Positions 27,132-39,608 of a stretch of DNA of 64,000 nucleotides are shown piece after piece. Under the pieces are notes generated by a model. That model searched no databases. It saw only the letters and a list, made by a program, of their open reading frames with translations, and was not told where the DNA came from. The stretch comes from Kudoa neothunni (Eukaryota; Cnidaria): NCBI GenBank assembly GCA_964304625.1, contig OZ199839.1:10540001-10604000 (forward strand). Reading direction: 5' to 3'. The first letter of the stretch is position 1. Every line of letters starts with the position of its first letter. The position numbers and the translations under genes were made by a program.

Positions 27132-27539
27132 TTTACCGATGGACTTTAAAAGTTAACGTCTGTAGTTCCTCATTCCGCCAAAAACAGCGACAAATGATAC
27201 TCGTGGTAATCCAACATTCATTAAGAAAGATTTTCGTGTAATCATTTCTAATAAACGGAAAATACAAAATTAATCAAAAATATATTAGGTTTAACCAAAA
27301 AAAGAGATACACCCCTCTAAATGAGACATGATTGAACTTCAAACCATTCTGATTCTATTCGATTGGAGGACACGTTCAATCTTATTATTATTATTATTAT
27401 TATTATTAATTTGTATATAATTAGTCATCACTTTTTGTATTTTTTGTGACGTTAATCATCACTTAATAATAGGCTATATCGAAAATCGCGATATCGACTT
27501 CAAAGTACGTCATACTTCCCAATTATCTCACCGTTATCC
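27132..27539. other. Intergenic with a microsatellite
   Basis: Contains the (TTA)n run at 27382-27408 and a short block of TATCGA-type repeats around 27475-27495. No gene. Confidence 0.4.
27382..27408. repeat. (TTA)n microsatellite
   Basis: A perfect trinucleotide run of about nine units. Confidence 0.95.
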
Positions 27540-27839
27540 ATGTCACACCAATACTCAGGATTTTCCGCGTCCCACCAGAGCGGTTCATTAAACGTTCAAA
27601 AATCCCATGCCTCATCAAACTCTTTTCACGCTCCACCAGTGGGAAACATTGTTGTAACCCATTTTGAGTTTGTGCAAAATACAATGCAATCTCGGACTTT
27701 GACCATAATCCGTTCTGGAAGCGTTCCCAAACTTCGATTTGTTCAAAATCTGAATAATTTTTTCCCGTGCAAAATAATGAAAATTAGTTTAATTCGTTAC
27801 CGCACTCAAATAAATGACGATTTTTATCCTTATTTATGA
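27540..27839 (+). CDS. Hypothetical protein, possible doublecortin-repeat fragment
   Basis: A 99-codon ATG-initiated frame. The first 45 residues are Ser/His-rich. A stretch SRTLTIIRSGSVPKLRF resembles the start of a doublecortin (DCX) repeat, where a TIIRSG motif followed by a basic segment is common. The conserved residues that should follow are not visible, so this may be a first exon continued elsewhere or a chance match. No downstream exon could be assigned. Confidence 0.3.
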   Translation: MSHQYSGFSASHQSGSLNVQKSHASSNSFHAPPVGNIVVTHFEFVQNTMQSRTLTIIRSGSVPKLRFVQNLNNFFPCKIMKISLIRYRTQINDDFYPYL

Positions 27840-29625
27840 AAAAAAACATGCATACCTTTTGTTTATAAAATATAAAATTGAAATATTAAATACATCAATA
27901 AGAATGAAATCTAGGATAAATATTTTTTGGTTGTCATACGATATAATTTAAAGGTTTCTTTTCCGATGATTTTCTCTAAATTTGATCAAGCGAATCTTCT
28001 CCTAGAATTTCTGTTCTCTGATTTTTGCTCCAGCTGGATTTGTTCTGAATACCCCTTCTATATTTGTTCGAACTCAAAGTGTTTCTAACTCGAAATTTTT
28101 GGTCAAACCCCGATTTGTACGAATTCCGAGGTTGCACTGTATTTTGGCCGTGTCATTGATACGGAAGTTTTTAAACTAAGATTGCAAACCCACTTAGGCG
28201 GTGTCCATTTTTAATCCCTTTAACTCCTACTTATGGTTGGTTTATAAAATGTACTTTTAGAATATGCTGCTGAATTTAATTATATTTGACCGATTTCTGT
28301 CGCTTCTAGGGACTAAAAATAATCCAATACACTCAAAACTACACATACCTGGATCAATGTTGCTAACCCAAATCGGGAACTCGGAAAAATCAGAATTAAT
28401 TTCAAAAACCAATGATTCAATTATTATATCCTAATATATAAAGCCGTAGTGCCAATGAGTCTATGGTGTGTAACCCGGGGAGTACGCATGTGTGGGAAAA
28501 TCTATTTTCATGCGGAAGCGTGTGTTGAAACTTTTGACTATATAAACATGACCTACACGAAATTTTCTGACAATTTAACCAACTTAATATACATCTGCAT
28601 TGTTATTAACGGGTATACAGCCCATTTTATGTTTTTATGCGGGTGGCGAATAGGATTGCATTGTTTGACGCCAATGAGATTATTAACTTCTCCAGGATAA
28701 ACATTTAAATCAAGTTATCAGATAGAATTTTCAATAATCGTGAATATATCAAATGTATCTAATCTCATATGACATATTTTACTTAATTTGTTTGTATACA
28801 GCTTTTAGTATAAATTCGAAATATAGTACCGTTACAAAAAATCGTTTGTTCACATAAGATTATTGCTCCAGTAATCAATATTTTCGTTAGGAGTATGGAA
28901 TTTGCTGATGATTTACATAAAAAGTAGATTGAAAATTATCTGTTTATAATTGATTTTAATTTGTATCAGGATAAAGATCAACTAAAATGAACTCCTACTC
29001 TATGTATGTACAAAGCAAATATGTTAATCAAGATATAGAATGTTCCAAAATTGATAAATATGTCGTTAGGAGCAATTTGCGGCACATGAAATCACAGCGT
29101 GATGGTTACAAGAGAGCTTGAAGTTGCAAAGCCGTAGGATTTGTGGCGTTTAATGTTTGTCAATATATTTATCCGCTTTTCTTAAACAATGAATATATTT
29201 TTAGGTGGGAGAATTATCGTTATTTTAGTTAAACCATAATTTGAAATTTCACATAGTTGCCATAAGGTAATGATTCGATGGACCTATACGCATTATAAAA
29301 AATTTACGATGTGCGTATAGTTTTTAAATAGTTTAACTTTTATGGCATACATTTAAAAAAACAATCATATTCTGCAGAACTTTCAAAAATATTCCAATTT
29401 TTTATTATCACTTTAATTGCATAAAGTCAAAATTATATTTATTTTATAAACATGTGTTACCAATTTTCAAGATTACTAGTGATTTCATACATTAAAACTG
29501 TTCAAGCAAGCATAATGATTTTCGAAACTTGATTAAATAATTTTTTAAGTAAAATTTAAGAGTTCAAACATCTAGTTATTTTCTAATTTCAGATTTGAAA
29601 GTTATCAAAGAAACAAATATTAGGT
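27840..29625. other. Intergenic with a Tigger-like terminus
   Basis: A Tigger/pogo-like right end is read on the minus strand from 28141 (ACAGTGCAACCTCGGAATTC, then CGGGGTTTGACC). The open frame at 28449-28700 has no recognisable similarity. No gene is supported. Confidence 0.4.
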
Positions 29626-29634
29626 ATTTTTTAG
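29626..29634. repeat. Left 9-bp target duplication
   Basis: ATTTTTTAG directly precedes the left inverted repeat and recurs exactly at 31233-31241. Confidence 0.75.
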
Positions 29635-31232
29635 GACAGTGGCTATTCTCATAGAAACGAATAACTACCCCGTTATTGGTGATATTTCAAATCTGATTTC
29701 TTAGTTGAATTTAACAATTTTTAATCTAATTTTCTATGTAAAAATTGTTTGAAATTTAAAGAATAAAAATTCAACACTTTGTCTGTCCTATTTACACAGT
29801 TCACTAGTAGTACACTCACATTTTTGAGCCAAATATTGTGTAACATAAACATTGTATTTGGAATTAAAAGCAGAGTCATTTACTAATAAGTTGAAACTGT
29901 TCTATTCGTGCATTCTTGTGTCATCAACCATGTATGAATATGAGCGTGAATCCTGTTTGATTGTGGGGAGTTCTATTTCGTGAGACTATTTCTGAGTTTT
30001 AAAGATCTTTGAAATAACTGAAATCTATAAAGCAAGTTTATATATTACATTCAGTTGGAGAAGAGAAATTTAAGCCTTCGTAAGATATAAAATACCAATT
30101 GCATGGAATAAGTCTGAAAAGTTGTGTCATTATTGCTTCCTATGAAGCGCTGTTAAGTCGATTTGCTCCAACCTATACCATGTATTAAAAAATATTATAT
30201 TACCGTTAAAATTTCGAACGTGGTTATTTTGGAGAAATTTTTTTTGGCGCTCAACTAAACAACCATGGCTAGTGGATAAGTTGATCAATTCTCCATTGGA
30301 GTGAAAATTTATTTTCCTGAACTATTAAAATTACACATTCCTAAGAATCAGGAAGCAAACTTTTTAAGTCTTAAAATAAAATTTTTCAGAACAATTCAAA
30401 ATTCTCAAGGACGAATTAACCGTTATTTGAACTCCAACATTGTTTATTATAATACTTACAACATTTCTTCGTTGGCTCGTTTTACAAAAGCCAAACGAAC
30501 GTACCCTAAAAATCACCATTAAAAAATGTTCATTTATAAATTTACTCATTGAGACGTTACTAGAGGAATTAATGCAGAAAATTTAGAATCACCCTGTTTG
30601 TTAAAAATTGATAATTGAGTTTAAACTAACAAGTATATGTTTACTCTTAAATTTAAACTCATAGGTTCTGTATTCACGAATTGGAAGCATTAAAACCTTT
30701 CTTATATTTTTGATTAAAGTAAATACATTTGTAGGGACAAAACAACGAACATTCCCCGAAATTATGGTACAATCTTATAGAGGATACAAATGAAAAGTGG
30801 ATTACATCGATGTAAAATAGTTTGAATATAATTAATATCTATTAATTAACGACAATTTTGTTGAATTTATAGTGAAAAACATTCAGATAGAAACGTACAC
30901 GTTTTGTAAATGATTCGAGATGACTTATTCTAAGTTAAACTGCATGCGTTGAAAACGTAATAAACTAAAGGTTTCTAACCACCATTAGATATGTTTACAT
31001 TACATTTAAATTATAATGTTTTTATTACATAATATTAGACTCAAAAATAAGAGTGTACTTATTAAACAGTGTAAATAGTGCCGATAAAATGCCGAATTTT
31101 TGTTCTTTAAATTTTCAAATAATTTTTATATCAAAAATTTGATTAAAAATAGCTAAATTCAAATATTAAGTCAGATTTGAAATATCGTCTATAACGGAGG
31201 AGTTATTCGTTTCGATGAGAATAGTCACTGTC
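29635..31232. mobile_element. Mutator-like (MULE-type) non-autonomous element
   Basis: A 1,598-bp element. Inverted repeats of about 65 bp (29635-29700 and 31168-31232) begin GACAGTG(G/A)CTATTCTCAT and continue GAAACGAATAACT. They are flanked by a perfect 9-bp direct repeat, ATTTTTTAG. Long terminal repeats with 9-bp duplications are typical of Mutator-like elements. The interior has only short frames such as 30301-30522 with no transposase similarity, so it would need enzyme supplied in trans. Confidence 0.72.
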
Positions 31233-31241
31233 ATTTTTTAG
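31233..31241. repeat. Right 9-bp target duplication
   Basis: Exact copy of 29626-29634 immediately outside the right inverted repeat. Confidence 0.75.
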
Positions 31242-32885
31242 CCTAAAACAGATTCATTATAAAATGAAAACTGTATACAAATATGATGCATTCATGCTAG
31301 CGATAGTTTTAGAATCTGGATCAACTATTACCATTAAAAGACACTCGTTTTTCGTTAAGAGTTAGTCTATCACTAAATAAAAAATTAATGGTTCATTTTA
31401 TCATTCCGACATTTTTACAAAGTTTTCATTAATTTGAAAACAGTTAAATAAAAAAATTATTCCAAAACGATTGAATAATATGTTTATCTTTAAATTAGAG
31501 CCTTCCATCAAGAAAATCGATTGATTTTTAATCATTACTGTAAATTTTCAAGCTAAAAGCACGTGCATGTCATCAATTAAATCACAATTTATTATCTACG
31601 ATTGATTGGTTTTTTAACTAAATGGTTTTTGTCTGAAGAAGAACGTATAGATTTATTTCAAACTTTAAAAATCTTATTAAAATAACGAAACCCTAATTTC
31701 CCGCTCACAGACGTCCGGTTAAAATCAAATAAGGATCCTTCTTAAAATTATCTGAAAAAATTAATATTGGCGTTATTCTTATAAATGTCAGAATTTGCAA
31801 TTTTATAAATTTTATTTCTTATAATTTTTAGACTTATGTCTTCAAGTTTATAACTTCAGGATTTGATTTGTTTCAAAAAATAATTAAAAAGCACAGCAAG
31901 TTATTTATAATGGATTAGATTATTGAAAAATTTAGACTAATGAAGCCATATATTGTCAACATGCAAATGTCCGTAAATTTAGTTGAAATCGTTCGCAAAG
32001 TTTAATTTTTACTGATTAAATTCAGTGCAGGCGGTTTATTGTTATTCCCTTTTATTATTTAAAATAATTAGGTTGCTTAAAATAATTAAGTTGATATTTC
32101 CTCAATATGTACGTGTTTTTGATAAATAATGCACTAAAGTTTTCGCCAGACCAAGAGATTAATTTGAATAATAAAAATCAATTTTCGTAAATTTTCTTCT
32201 ATCTCTACAATTTTGTTTAGCTCTCAAAAAGTATGGCGAGAACTTTTCAAGCCCTGTCAGAATCGGCTTTGAAAAATCTCGGGGCCAAAAAAACAACGTT
32301 TTAGATAACACATAAAGGTAATTTAAAAAATTCGGGAATGCAGAAAAATATAACGCGGACCTTAATTTATTTAGCGTTGGTATAGGGCCACGATATCGTT
32401 AAATGAAATGACAGGATTTAAATTTCAAAATCCAAGTCATTAATTATGATATTTTAAATTTTTTTAGTTTTGCTGTTTCTATGAGTTAATTTGATGCATT
32501 ATTTTATTTTTTGAATGTAATTAAGAAACGTCTCTATGCGAAATCGTTCACAAACAATGATGGGCAGTTCTCGATAGTTTTAACAAATAATTGAGTCCTA
32601 TAAATTAGTTAGTCAATCCCATGGATGGTTCTTTTTAAGGTCTTGTACGCCTCAAGGTTAATTCATATATTTATCCAAAAAAATTTTTTGCGCAATGAAC
32701 GTTCATAAGAAAATACAGATTGAGAAAAAGAAAAAATTAAGTAAATAACACATCATATATGTGATGTAGATAAGAACGTTGTATCGTAAATAATTGAAGG
32801 AATATGTTGATGAGCAATATAAGACTTGTTGGATAAAGTTTGTAGTAACAATTATTTTTTATTAATATCGATATTATTAGGAGTT
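31242..32885. other. Intergenic, AT-rich
   Basis: No gene, RNA or clear element seen in about 1.6 kb. Confidence 0.4.
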
Positions 32886-33113
32886 TTAATTGATAGAATT
32901 AAATTCTTGCCATTTCTTGAATATAAGGCATCGTATATAATCAGGGTTGCATTTAGCATTGAGCATTTTCATCAATAGATTGTTATCACTGTAGTCGAAT
33001 CCGTACACTCCCAATGATGGAATTAGTCGAATGTAACTGTTAATCTTTTTTTTTAGTATTTCGCTGTTTATGGGAGTTTGACAGCAGTTATATTTGTAGA
33101 GACTTTTTGACAT
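32886..33113 (-). CDS. Hypothetical protein or 3' exon
   Basis: A 75-residue frame starting with ATG (MSKSLYKYNCCQTPINSE) just after an AG acceptor-like site (TTTAG at about 33123-33127 on the minus strand). The sequence is not low-complexity and contains SYIRLIPSLGVYGFDYSDNN. I recognise no domain. It lies downstream of the T-box-like exons on the same strand and may be a later exon of that gene or a separate small gene. Confidence 0.3.
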   Translation of the reverse strand: MSKSLYKYNCCQTPINSEILKKKINSYIRLIPSLGVYGFDYSDNNLLMKMLNAKCNPDYIRCLIFKKWQEFNSIN

Positions 33114-33400
33114 TCTGGGCAGCCTAAATATTAAGTATAGTTAACTGTAACTTTAAATATATAAGAAAAACTTTTAAAGAAGTCAATTTTCTTAATATCT
33201 CTCCCATGTTTTTTTGAGAATTCTCCACGTCTCTCTCAATATGCGAAGTTGCTTACTATTTTCTTCATTTCGGTAATCTTAACCGAACAAATTTTCAAAA
33301 GTAATAAATTTTTTGATATTGAAAGTCATCTCAGCAAATATTTACTCTGTTCTCGAATTAGATCATAGAACATTAATGCAACCACAATATGACTGTGTAT

Positions 33401-33794
33401 TTATATTATTATTATTGGAATTGTTATCGTGTATAGTGACATTGAGTTTTTAATATACGCCACAAAAGCTTTGAATACCACCTAAACATTCGTGAAATTA
33501 TATTATAACTATTTAACAAATTATTATTACAATTTTCGGCTGATTTTCAAATTGATTATTGTTTGAGAGTTTGATATCACCAAATGAAATATGCCCCCCA
33601 TCCAGTACGACCCTTTTATTTTGGATTTGAGATGATTAAACTCCACACAATGTTCAGGGACATCTTCAATGGCGAAATTTGCTGTGCGATCACTTGTACC
33701 ATTCAACAAAACTTTACAGAATTTCAAAGAGAAACTATATAAGCCGTCGGGTTTGAGATTTTTGGGAGTGAATACAATTCTAGGAAATATATTC
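33401..33794 (-). CDS. Divergent T-box-like domain (partial gene)
   Basis: Two exons can be read on the minus strand: 33794-33581 (after an AATTAG acceptor, to a GTGATA donor) and 33481-33401 (after GTTTAG). In order they give NIFPRIVF, then LKPDGLYSFSLKF, KGSYWMGGIFHL, and across the intron AYIKNSMSLY. This order parallels the T-box DNA-binding domain: (M)FP, the L-P-Y strand, the HWM segment and the I-x-NSM-x-x-Y segment. The match is weak, the usual EMI segment and the VTAYQN segment were not found, and the N- and C-termini are unassigned. If correct it is a fast-evolving animal transcription factor; otherwise an orphan. Confidence 0.35.
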
Positions 33795-34202
33795 CTAATT
33801 GGTAATTTTTAACAATTCAATTAATTGACTGAATATAAAAATAAGCTTTACACATACTTTTCATTTTTATTCGCCCTTTATTCGATCCCATATGCCAATA
33901 AACATACAAAATACTCAACATCTTAGATTTGGAAAAGTAGATGTTGGATAAAAAAATATGAACAATCAATTTTCCCAAACTGGCTAAGTATTATTTTTTT
34001 GTACAACAAATCTGTTAAATATTCAATATGAAGGTATAAATGTATTATTTAAAAAAAATTATGACTTGTATTTCACTGAGTAGCGTAAAATATCGCACAA
34101 AATATCCGTAATTTTTTATGCCAGTCGTAAAATTCTGTATTAATTTAGGGTCATCTAAAAGTAATATGCTATATTCATACTATAAAAACATTTCTACTTG
34201 GT

Positions 34203-35924
34203 TTAAAAATTGAAATCAATCCATTTTTTTAGAGGGAGAGATATATTTGGTGAATTAGTGATGGGTCCTACCGGTACCAGTGACTCGTATCTCGCAAATC
34301 CGCTTATTGAATGAAGTTCGTTTGGCAAATTTGTGAAACCATTTTGATTTTTTATAGTTTTGTTTTGTTGAACTATCGGTAATGGTTGATGGAAATTCAT
34401 TGCACTTCTTGTTCCATTCAATGTTGTGTCTTTGTTTTCTTGAGAAATCGATCGGACCAAATTCTTGTTGATAGTTAATTGTTGTTGTTATGGGGATGTG
34501 GCGCCATTAATAAAAGATCCGTGCTGTGATTTATTGCTCATATTTTTTAAGGATTGAGTGGGTAGTTTTAAATGTTCATATCTTGATAGTGACGAAGCAA
34601 GGAATTTGTTCACTACTGGACGCCTAGGCATTTCCAATGGTGGAACCTTGAATTCATTACAATATATTCCATTTGATTGTCTTTTGTGGCTTCGAAAGAA
34701 TTTTCTTTCAGTTTTGAATTTAATACTAATAGAAAGTGATTGAATTTTTTTATTTTTAGATGATCATCAATGTTATTAAGTGGGTTTAATTAAGCTGGTT
34801 GTTTATCCATACCACATTTATTCACTTATCAATCATAAATAAAAGAATTTCATAGTTACATGTGGGGTTTATTGACATAATTTGACAAACTGGATGAAAC
34901 CCCATCGGATCTTTTTGTTTTGTTAGAATTTAATGGATTGATAGCATGATTTGTTGGTTGATTTGAATTATCTATGTTAAATTTCCAAATAAGCATTAGT
35001 TTCTATAACATTACCGTTAGAGCTGAATTGATCCCAACATTTGGATGACATCAAATCAACAAATTGGTGAAAACGATATTTATTAGAAGGTAATGCAACC
35101 AGCTCGGCTGCAAGCTCATAGATGCTCAGTGGGGGTGGTGATTGATGGTTTGAGTTATTAATGGCGCGTTTCGTTAATTCTTCACGAACACGTTCATACT
35201 GGCTTAACAACATATCTATGACGGCATTATCATCTATGACGTCTTTTTTTTGTTGGTGGGGTTGATTTGATTTCCAAAAATAACCTTTGCAGCGTAATGA
35301 CCCAATTGGAATTGGTAAAAATGGTTTTGAGACTCCAGAGATAGTTTTTTGAAGACTAGCGTAGTTTTTACTACTATCAAGTTGCTTTTTAGAGTCATTT
35401 AAGTTTGAATAGTTGGTTAATTTTGGTTTCTTTAAATATGAGATATAGGGTTGAGGTTTTTGAGGGCTGGACGAGTTGCTCTCCCAGGCCTGCCTTTTAA
35501 TTGAGATAAACGTTTGATGAGGTGTGTTGATTGGATTTTGGAAGTTGATGCTTCTACCTGCAAATACTTGGTTTTTGAAGAGGTTAAAGTTGTTTTTTCG
35601 GTCTAAATTTCTGTTCGAGCGTAACTGTTCGTTCACTCGTGGATTGGGGACAATATGATTGAAAAATTGTTTCGAATAAGGAGGAATTGTTCTAACATTG
35701 TTTGGTGTAATAGTTTGATTTCTAAGGATACTGCCATCGTGAATAATTGGGAGTACTCTATTCTCAGTGTAATATGGTCTACAGAGAAAATTATACTTAT
35801 TATCTCCATGAGTAGCGGGATTATTGATCTGCAAACGGTTAGGACACTTATTTGTGATCTTGTTGTTCATAGGTGGTGGTTGATCCCTCATATTCGTCGT
35901 GACTAATCTTGCCCACCCATTCAA
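34203..35924 (-). CDS. Asn/Pro/Ser-rich protein of unknown function
   Basis: The main exon is 35924-35015, rich in N, P, Q and S (e.g. MRDQPPPMNNK). A helical patch follows (DMLLSQYERVREELTKRA and IYELAAELVAL, then KYRFHQFVDLM), the only part that looks folded. Splicing 35014-34972 (43 nt) and 34859-34726 (134 nt) keeps frame into 34971-34860 and 34725-34203. In the last exon an in-frame TAA sits at 34490-34488 before CAA-CAA-CAA. It is either a nonsense change in a poly-Gln run or lies inside an alternative intron (a phase-0 donor exists at GTTCCA or GTAGTG, acceptor CAACAAG). The frame ends PLKKWIDFNF. The start is uncertain: the first clear ATG is MRDQPPP near 35891. No family recognised. 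Confidence 0.45.
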
Positions 35925-36861
35925 CTAATTAATGTGGCAATGTTTTGGTATCATCTGGACCGCTTGCCATCTTTGGATTATTGTTTGTTTTCATTATTTT
36001 AGGCTGCTTTTTTTCACAACTAAATAATTTTCCGGTTTTACAACCTATCTTAACTCAGAAAATGTATAATATGTATATATAAAATTATGTAAACAAATAA
36101 AAAATCATCATTGTTATTTATTAATTTTATAAAATTTAAAAAATTTTCGTATAATCCTTTATTTTGCCACTGGATTTTGAGGTGTCAAGAAAATTATCAA
36201 ACACTAAATTTAGATTTACTTGAAGACAAAACATAAATAATCCATTGTGTTGCTATATAAAACTGATGATCATTATTATGTTTTCTTGAAATCTCGGAAC
36301 TTTTAAATTCCACAAGTATTTTCCTTTCATTTTTATAAAGGATTCTCTAAAATTGTGTCTTTATATCATCCCAACAGTAGATATTTTTCTTTAACTAATC
36401 AGATCATACGCATAGTTTATTCGCGTTAATAAGCGAAGTTCAATTTTTCATCATAAATCGAAAAAGTAGAGATTAATTTCGTTTAAACCTTCAAACCATC
36501 CCTTAGACCTTATTACAAAATCCATTTTATCATTCATAGATGGTATCAGAACATGCACGATAATTACTGAGAATAAATACATAATTGATTCATCTTTCAT
36601 GTTGGAGAAATAATCAAATTTTCTGATTTTTTAACAATCTTTTGATTTTCTTTATAATAAAACTAGCTGGAACTGTCCAGCTTTGCTTGGGAGAAGAGTT
36701 TCTAAAAACCTTATTCTACTGCAAACAATTTTAATTATTTTTGCGTACATAGTTCCTGTCGAACCGCGGAAAGAAGTAAGAACTATTGTGTTAGAGAGAT
36801 GCAGGTTTGTAAAAAAGAAGTGCGTAGACTTACAATAATATTAAAAATCAAATAATACATT
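35925..36861. other. Intergenic, AT-rich
   Basis: No gene assigned. It may hold the 5' end of the Asn-rich minus-strand gene. An ACTAGCTGG...CCAGCTTTG block at about 36661 resembles dispersed-repeat ends of other animal genomes but could not be classified. Confidence 0.35.
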
Positions 36862-38420
36862 TTATATTATGATAAATCATAAGGGAGTCTAGCATTTCAA
36901 TTCCAAGTCTGTTCCTTCTTTTTCTTAAGTAGTTTCCAGCCATGGAGAATGCTCGTTCACATAACACGCTTGGGGATTGTATGCTTTCGAGTGTACTTTT
37001 AATTTGACGCAGTTCTTTGTTCAGAACACCCTCATATTCCGAGATATTGAAGGCGTTTAAAATAGGGGCTTTATGAATTTTTCGGCTTCGCCTTGAGCTC
37101 AGAAAAGTTTTGAACTCTGATTCGATGTCTTGGTGTTCCCCAGCAACAGGACAAAGAAAAATATTTTCAACTCCTAAATTCTTCTCATTGTTAAAGAGTT
37201 CAATGAAGTCGCAGCACTCTTCTTCATTGCAATATAGAAGTCTTGTATTGCCTCCAAATTTGTATGAATTCTTTGCAACAAGGAATAATATAATTGCTGA
37301 GAGAGGTAGGATTCAGTATTTTCATACAATTTTCCTAGTACAAACTCGAAAATTGTGTTTGCGTCTTTGTAGTTGACTGTTTCTTTCGACAATGAATTTA
37401 TCAAAAAAACAATAGGTGCCAATGACACTTTGATATCCTCCAGAAGAACGGTATCTGAAGCAGATGGATAAGCAATGAGTTGTTTCTTTTAAAACATTAA
37501 AAAATGTTAATGAAATACGCATAAATGACAAAAAAATTTGAATATTCTTTGCAGGGAACTTTAGTCATATTTGGGTATAATTCAAGGAATCTATCCACCG
37601 CATTATGAAGGCTATTCCACCTTTTGTTTCAATATGGGTTATGAGGCCCAATGGTTTTTTATTTTCATTTTTTTTCGAATATTTAATTTTTTTGTAGAAT
37701 TGCCTAGTGCTTATAAAATGTTCATGATCTTTTTCATTTTCGCCACAGCTCCAGAATAATTTCCTTGTTTTAAACGTGAAAAATAATTCATAAAAAAAAT
37801 TACCATCAATAATAGTTTCCAGTATGTCATTGTCTGGTGATGAATCACTAGAATCATCATCGCAATGATTTTCATTGCTGCTACCAATGGTTCTTTTAAT
37901 TGTCAAATGGACTCCATGAGCGAGGCATACTTGGGGTATACATGAAAGATTTTTTTGTAGAACTTCCATAACCTCAGCAAATAATGACTGATCAGTCTGG
38001 ATTTAAATTGAATTGAGAAAGCTTGCTCTCGAATATCTGTTTTAAGTTTGAGGCATTAGCTTTACCAATTATAGGCAACACTCCAATGGTGTATTTTTTA
38101 ATGTTGCAAGTCAAAATTACGGGATGTAACTTTTTGGGTATTAGAAATCCATTGGTCAATTATTTCTGTATATCTTTTCCCTTTTTCATACTCACATTGA
38201 ATATTCTCTTTTATGTCTTTTCTTCACTTTAAACAATTTCAAAAATAAAATTTAAGGGAAAAATAAGAATTCATTATAATTTCTCTATGTAATATTATGA
38301 GCCGTCAAGAGATGTTTGGTTGTGTCACCTGTAGTTCGTTTACCAGCTTCATCCTTGAAGGCACTTTTCTCACAACACAAACTACATTTTGCCATTCGAT
38401 CATCACTCGTTCCTGTCAAA
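36862..38420 (-). pseudogene. BED-finger hAT transposase remnant
   Basis: A minus-strand hAT-superfamily transposase with many breaks. The N-terminal BED zinc finger lies at about 38392-38300 (KCSLCCEKSAFKDEAG, then TTKHLLTAHNI). The middle part at 37969-37565 contains CLAHGVHLTIKR and IMRWIDSL. A further block at 37428-37174 has VNYKDANTIFEFVLGKLYEN. The C-terminal hAT dimerisation region is at about 36985-36862 (SVLCERAFSMAGNYLRKRRN, RLGIEMLDSLM). Stops and frame shifts separate these blocks. Terminal repeats and an 8-bp duplication were not identified. Confidence 0.78.
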
Positions 38421-38455
38421 GAAACCGTTAACGATTTCAAGGGAACCAGAATCAT

Positions 38456-38598
38456 CAGGCGGACCTACTCCGATTGCTAATAAATGAGTAATGGGGTTAT
38501 CCACAAAATGGTACACCTCGAACCTGGGTAATATTCACATAGGAATACCCAGAGATGAAGGTACATATGTTCGGCAAACGGGTGTAGGGTCCGCCTCA
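38456..38598. repeat. Short inverted-repeat hairpin element, about 142 bp
   Basis: AGGCGGACC at 38457-38465 pairs with GGTCCGCCT at 38588-38597, and an inner CTGGGTA/TACCCAG pair lies at about 38524-38552. The unit is more GC-rich than its flanks. It may be a tiny MITE related to hAT elements (it starts CAGGCGG) or a structured RNA; no flanking duplication is evident. Confidence 0.4.
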
Positions 38599-38801
38599 CC
38601 ACATATAACATCGCGTTTACTATTATTATTCTCTCTTTTTTGAGTTATCGTCATTTCTTTTCTTTTTTCCGCGTGCGCTCGAGGATACAACACCATTCAT
38701 TTCGAACCGGTGTATTTAAGTCAAAAGCGCACTGCTCAATAGACACACTGATAAAGCGAAATAGGAGAATACTATTTAGAAAATAAGTAATGTTCATATA
38801 G
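38599..38801. other. Intergenic, no gene seen
   Basis: No gene. A GTATTTAAG motif near 38710 could be a TATA-like element, but nothing downstream confirms a promoter. Confidence 0.3.
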
Positions 38802-39038
38802 GATGAGAGGTTCCCATTGGGTAACGTAGACTGCAGAGTAGGATGGAAGGAAAATTTGAAACGATTTGGCTGCCTTCAGCCCCAGGAATTGTGTGTTACA
38901 AAATCGTGGACACCACATAAACAATATTGTCTAAGACAGATTCGTGATGTGATACTCGGATTTTGGCTTAAAATGAGTATTCGGAGAAAAGGACTACAGT
39001 TAATAATGCGCTTCTCCTACCTTTTCATAAGAAAGTAG
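38802..39038 (+). other. Orphan open frame after an AG site
   Basis: A 78-codon open stretch follows a TATAG acceptor-like site and has a non-random look (CRVGWKENLKRFGCLQPQEL, then SWTPHKQYCLRQIRDVIL). It has no in-frame upstream ATG and no known domain. It could be an exon of an unassigned gene or a decayed sequence. Confidence 0.2.
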
Positions 39039-39608
39039 TTGCAAATGTTTAGATAGAATCAGAATGTTCAGCGATGGTCTAATTTAACTGGAAAATTGTT
39101 TACACTGAATTTTCTGAAAATTATATTAGCACTTTGAAATAATATAGCATGACATGTTTTAAAAAGATTAACATCAAAATTTCTCAGACTTCCTCAGCCC
39201 TGTCGAGTCCAAATTTATTTTGTGCGGTCTCGAGTTATATTATTTGAGGATGGTTCATTAGAACCATTAATAAATTTTCAGGCTAAAATTAATGCTTCAA
39301 TAGTTATAATTAATTAAATTTATTGTTGAACATAATATATTATCTTCAGGCCGTACACAAACAAACAATCAATCATCCTTATTTTTATTATTATTTCAAG
39401 TATAATTGACATAAACTTATTATTCTCTTTTTAAACATAAATAATTGTGGAAAGTATCAAAAACAAACATGCGCAAGATGAGAATTTTCAGATGCACTGA
39501 ACTACTCCAATAACTTGTCTCGAATATTTTCGGGCAAATCACTACACGAAAATTTATTAACACCTCCAAAAATCAACATAATAAACATCGTGGTGTTATG
39601 TGCGAAAA

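Noticed and set aside
27361-28141. Complete Tigger element ending at 28141
   Set aside because: Only one terminus is convincing and no transposase blocks lie between; left unassigned.
28449-28700. Cys-rich small ORF
   Set aside because: The sequence resembles no family, and a Tigger-like end nearby suggests repeat-derived DNA.
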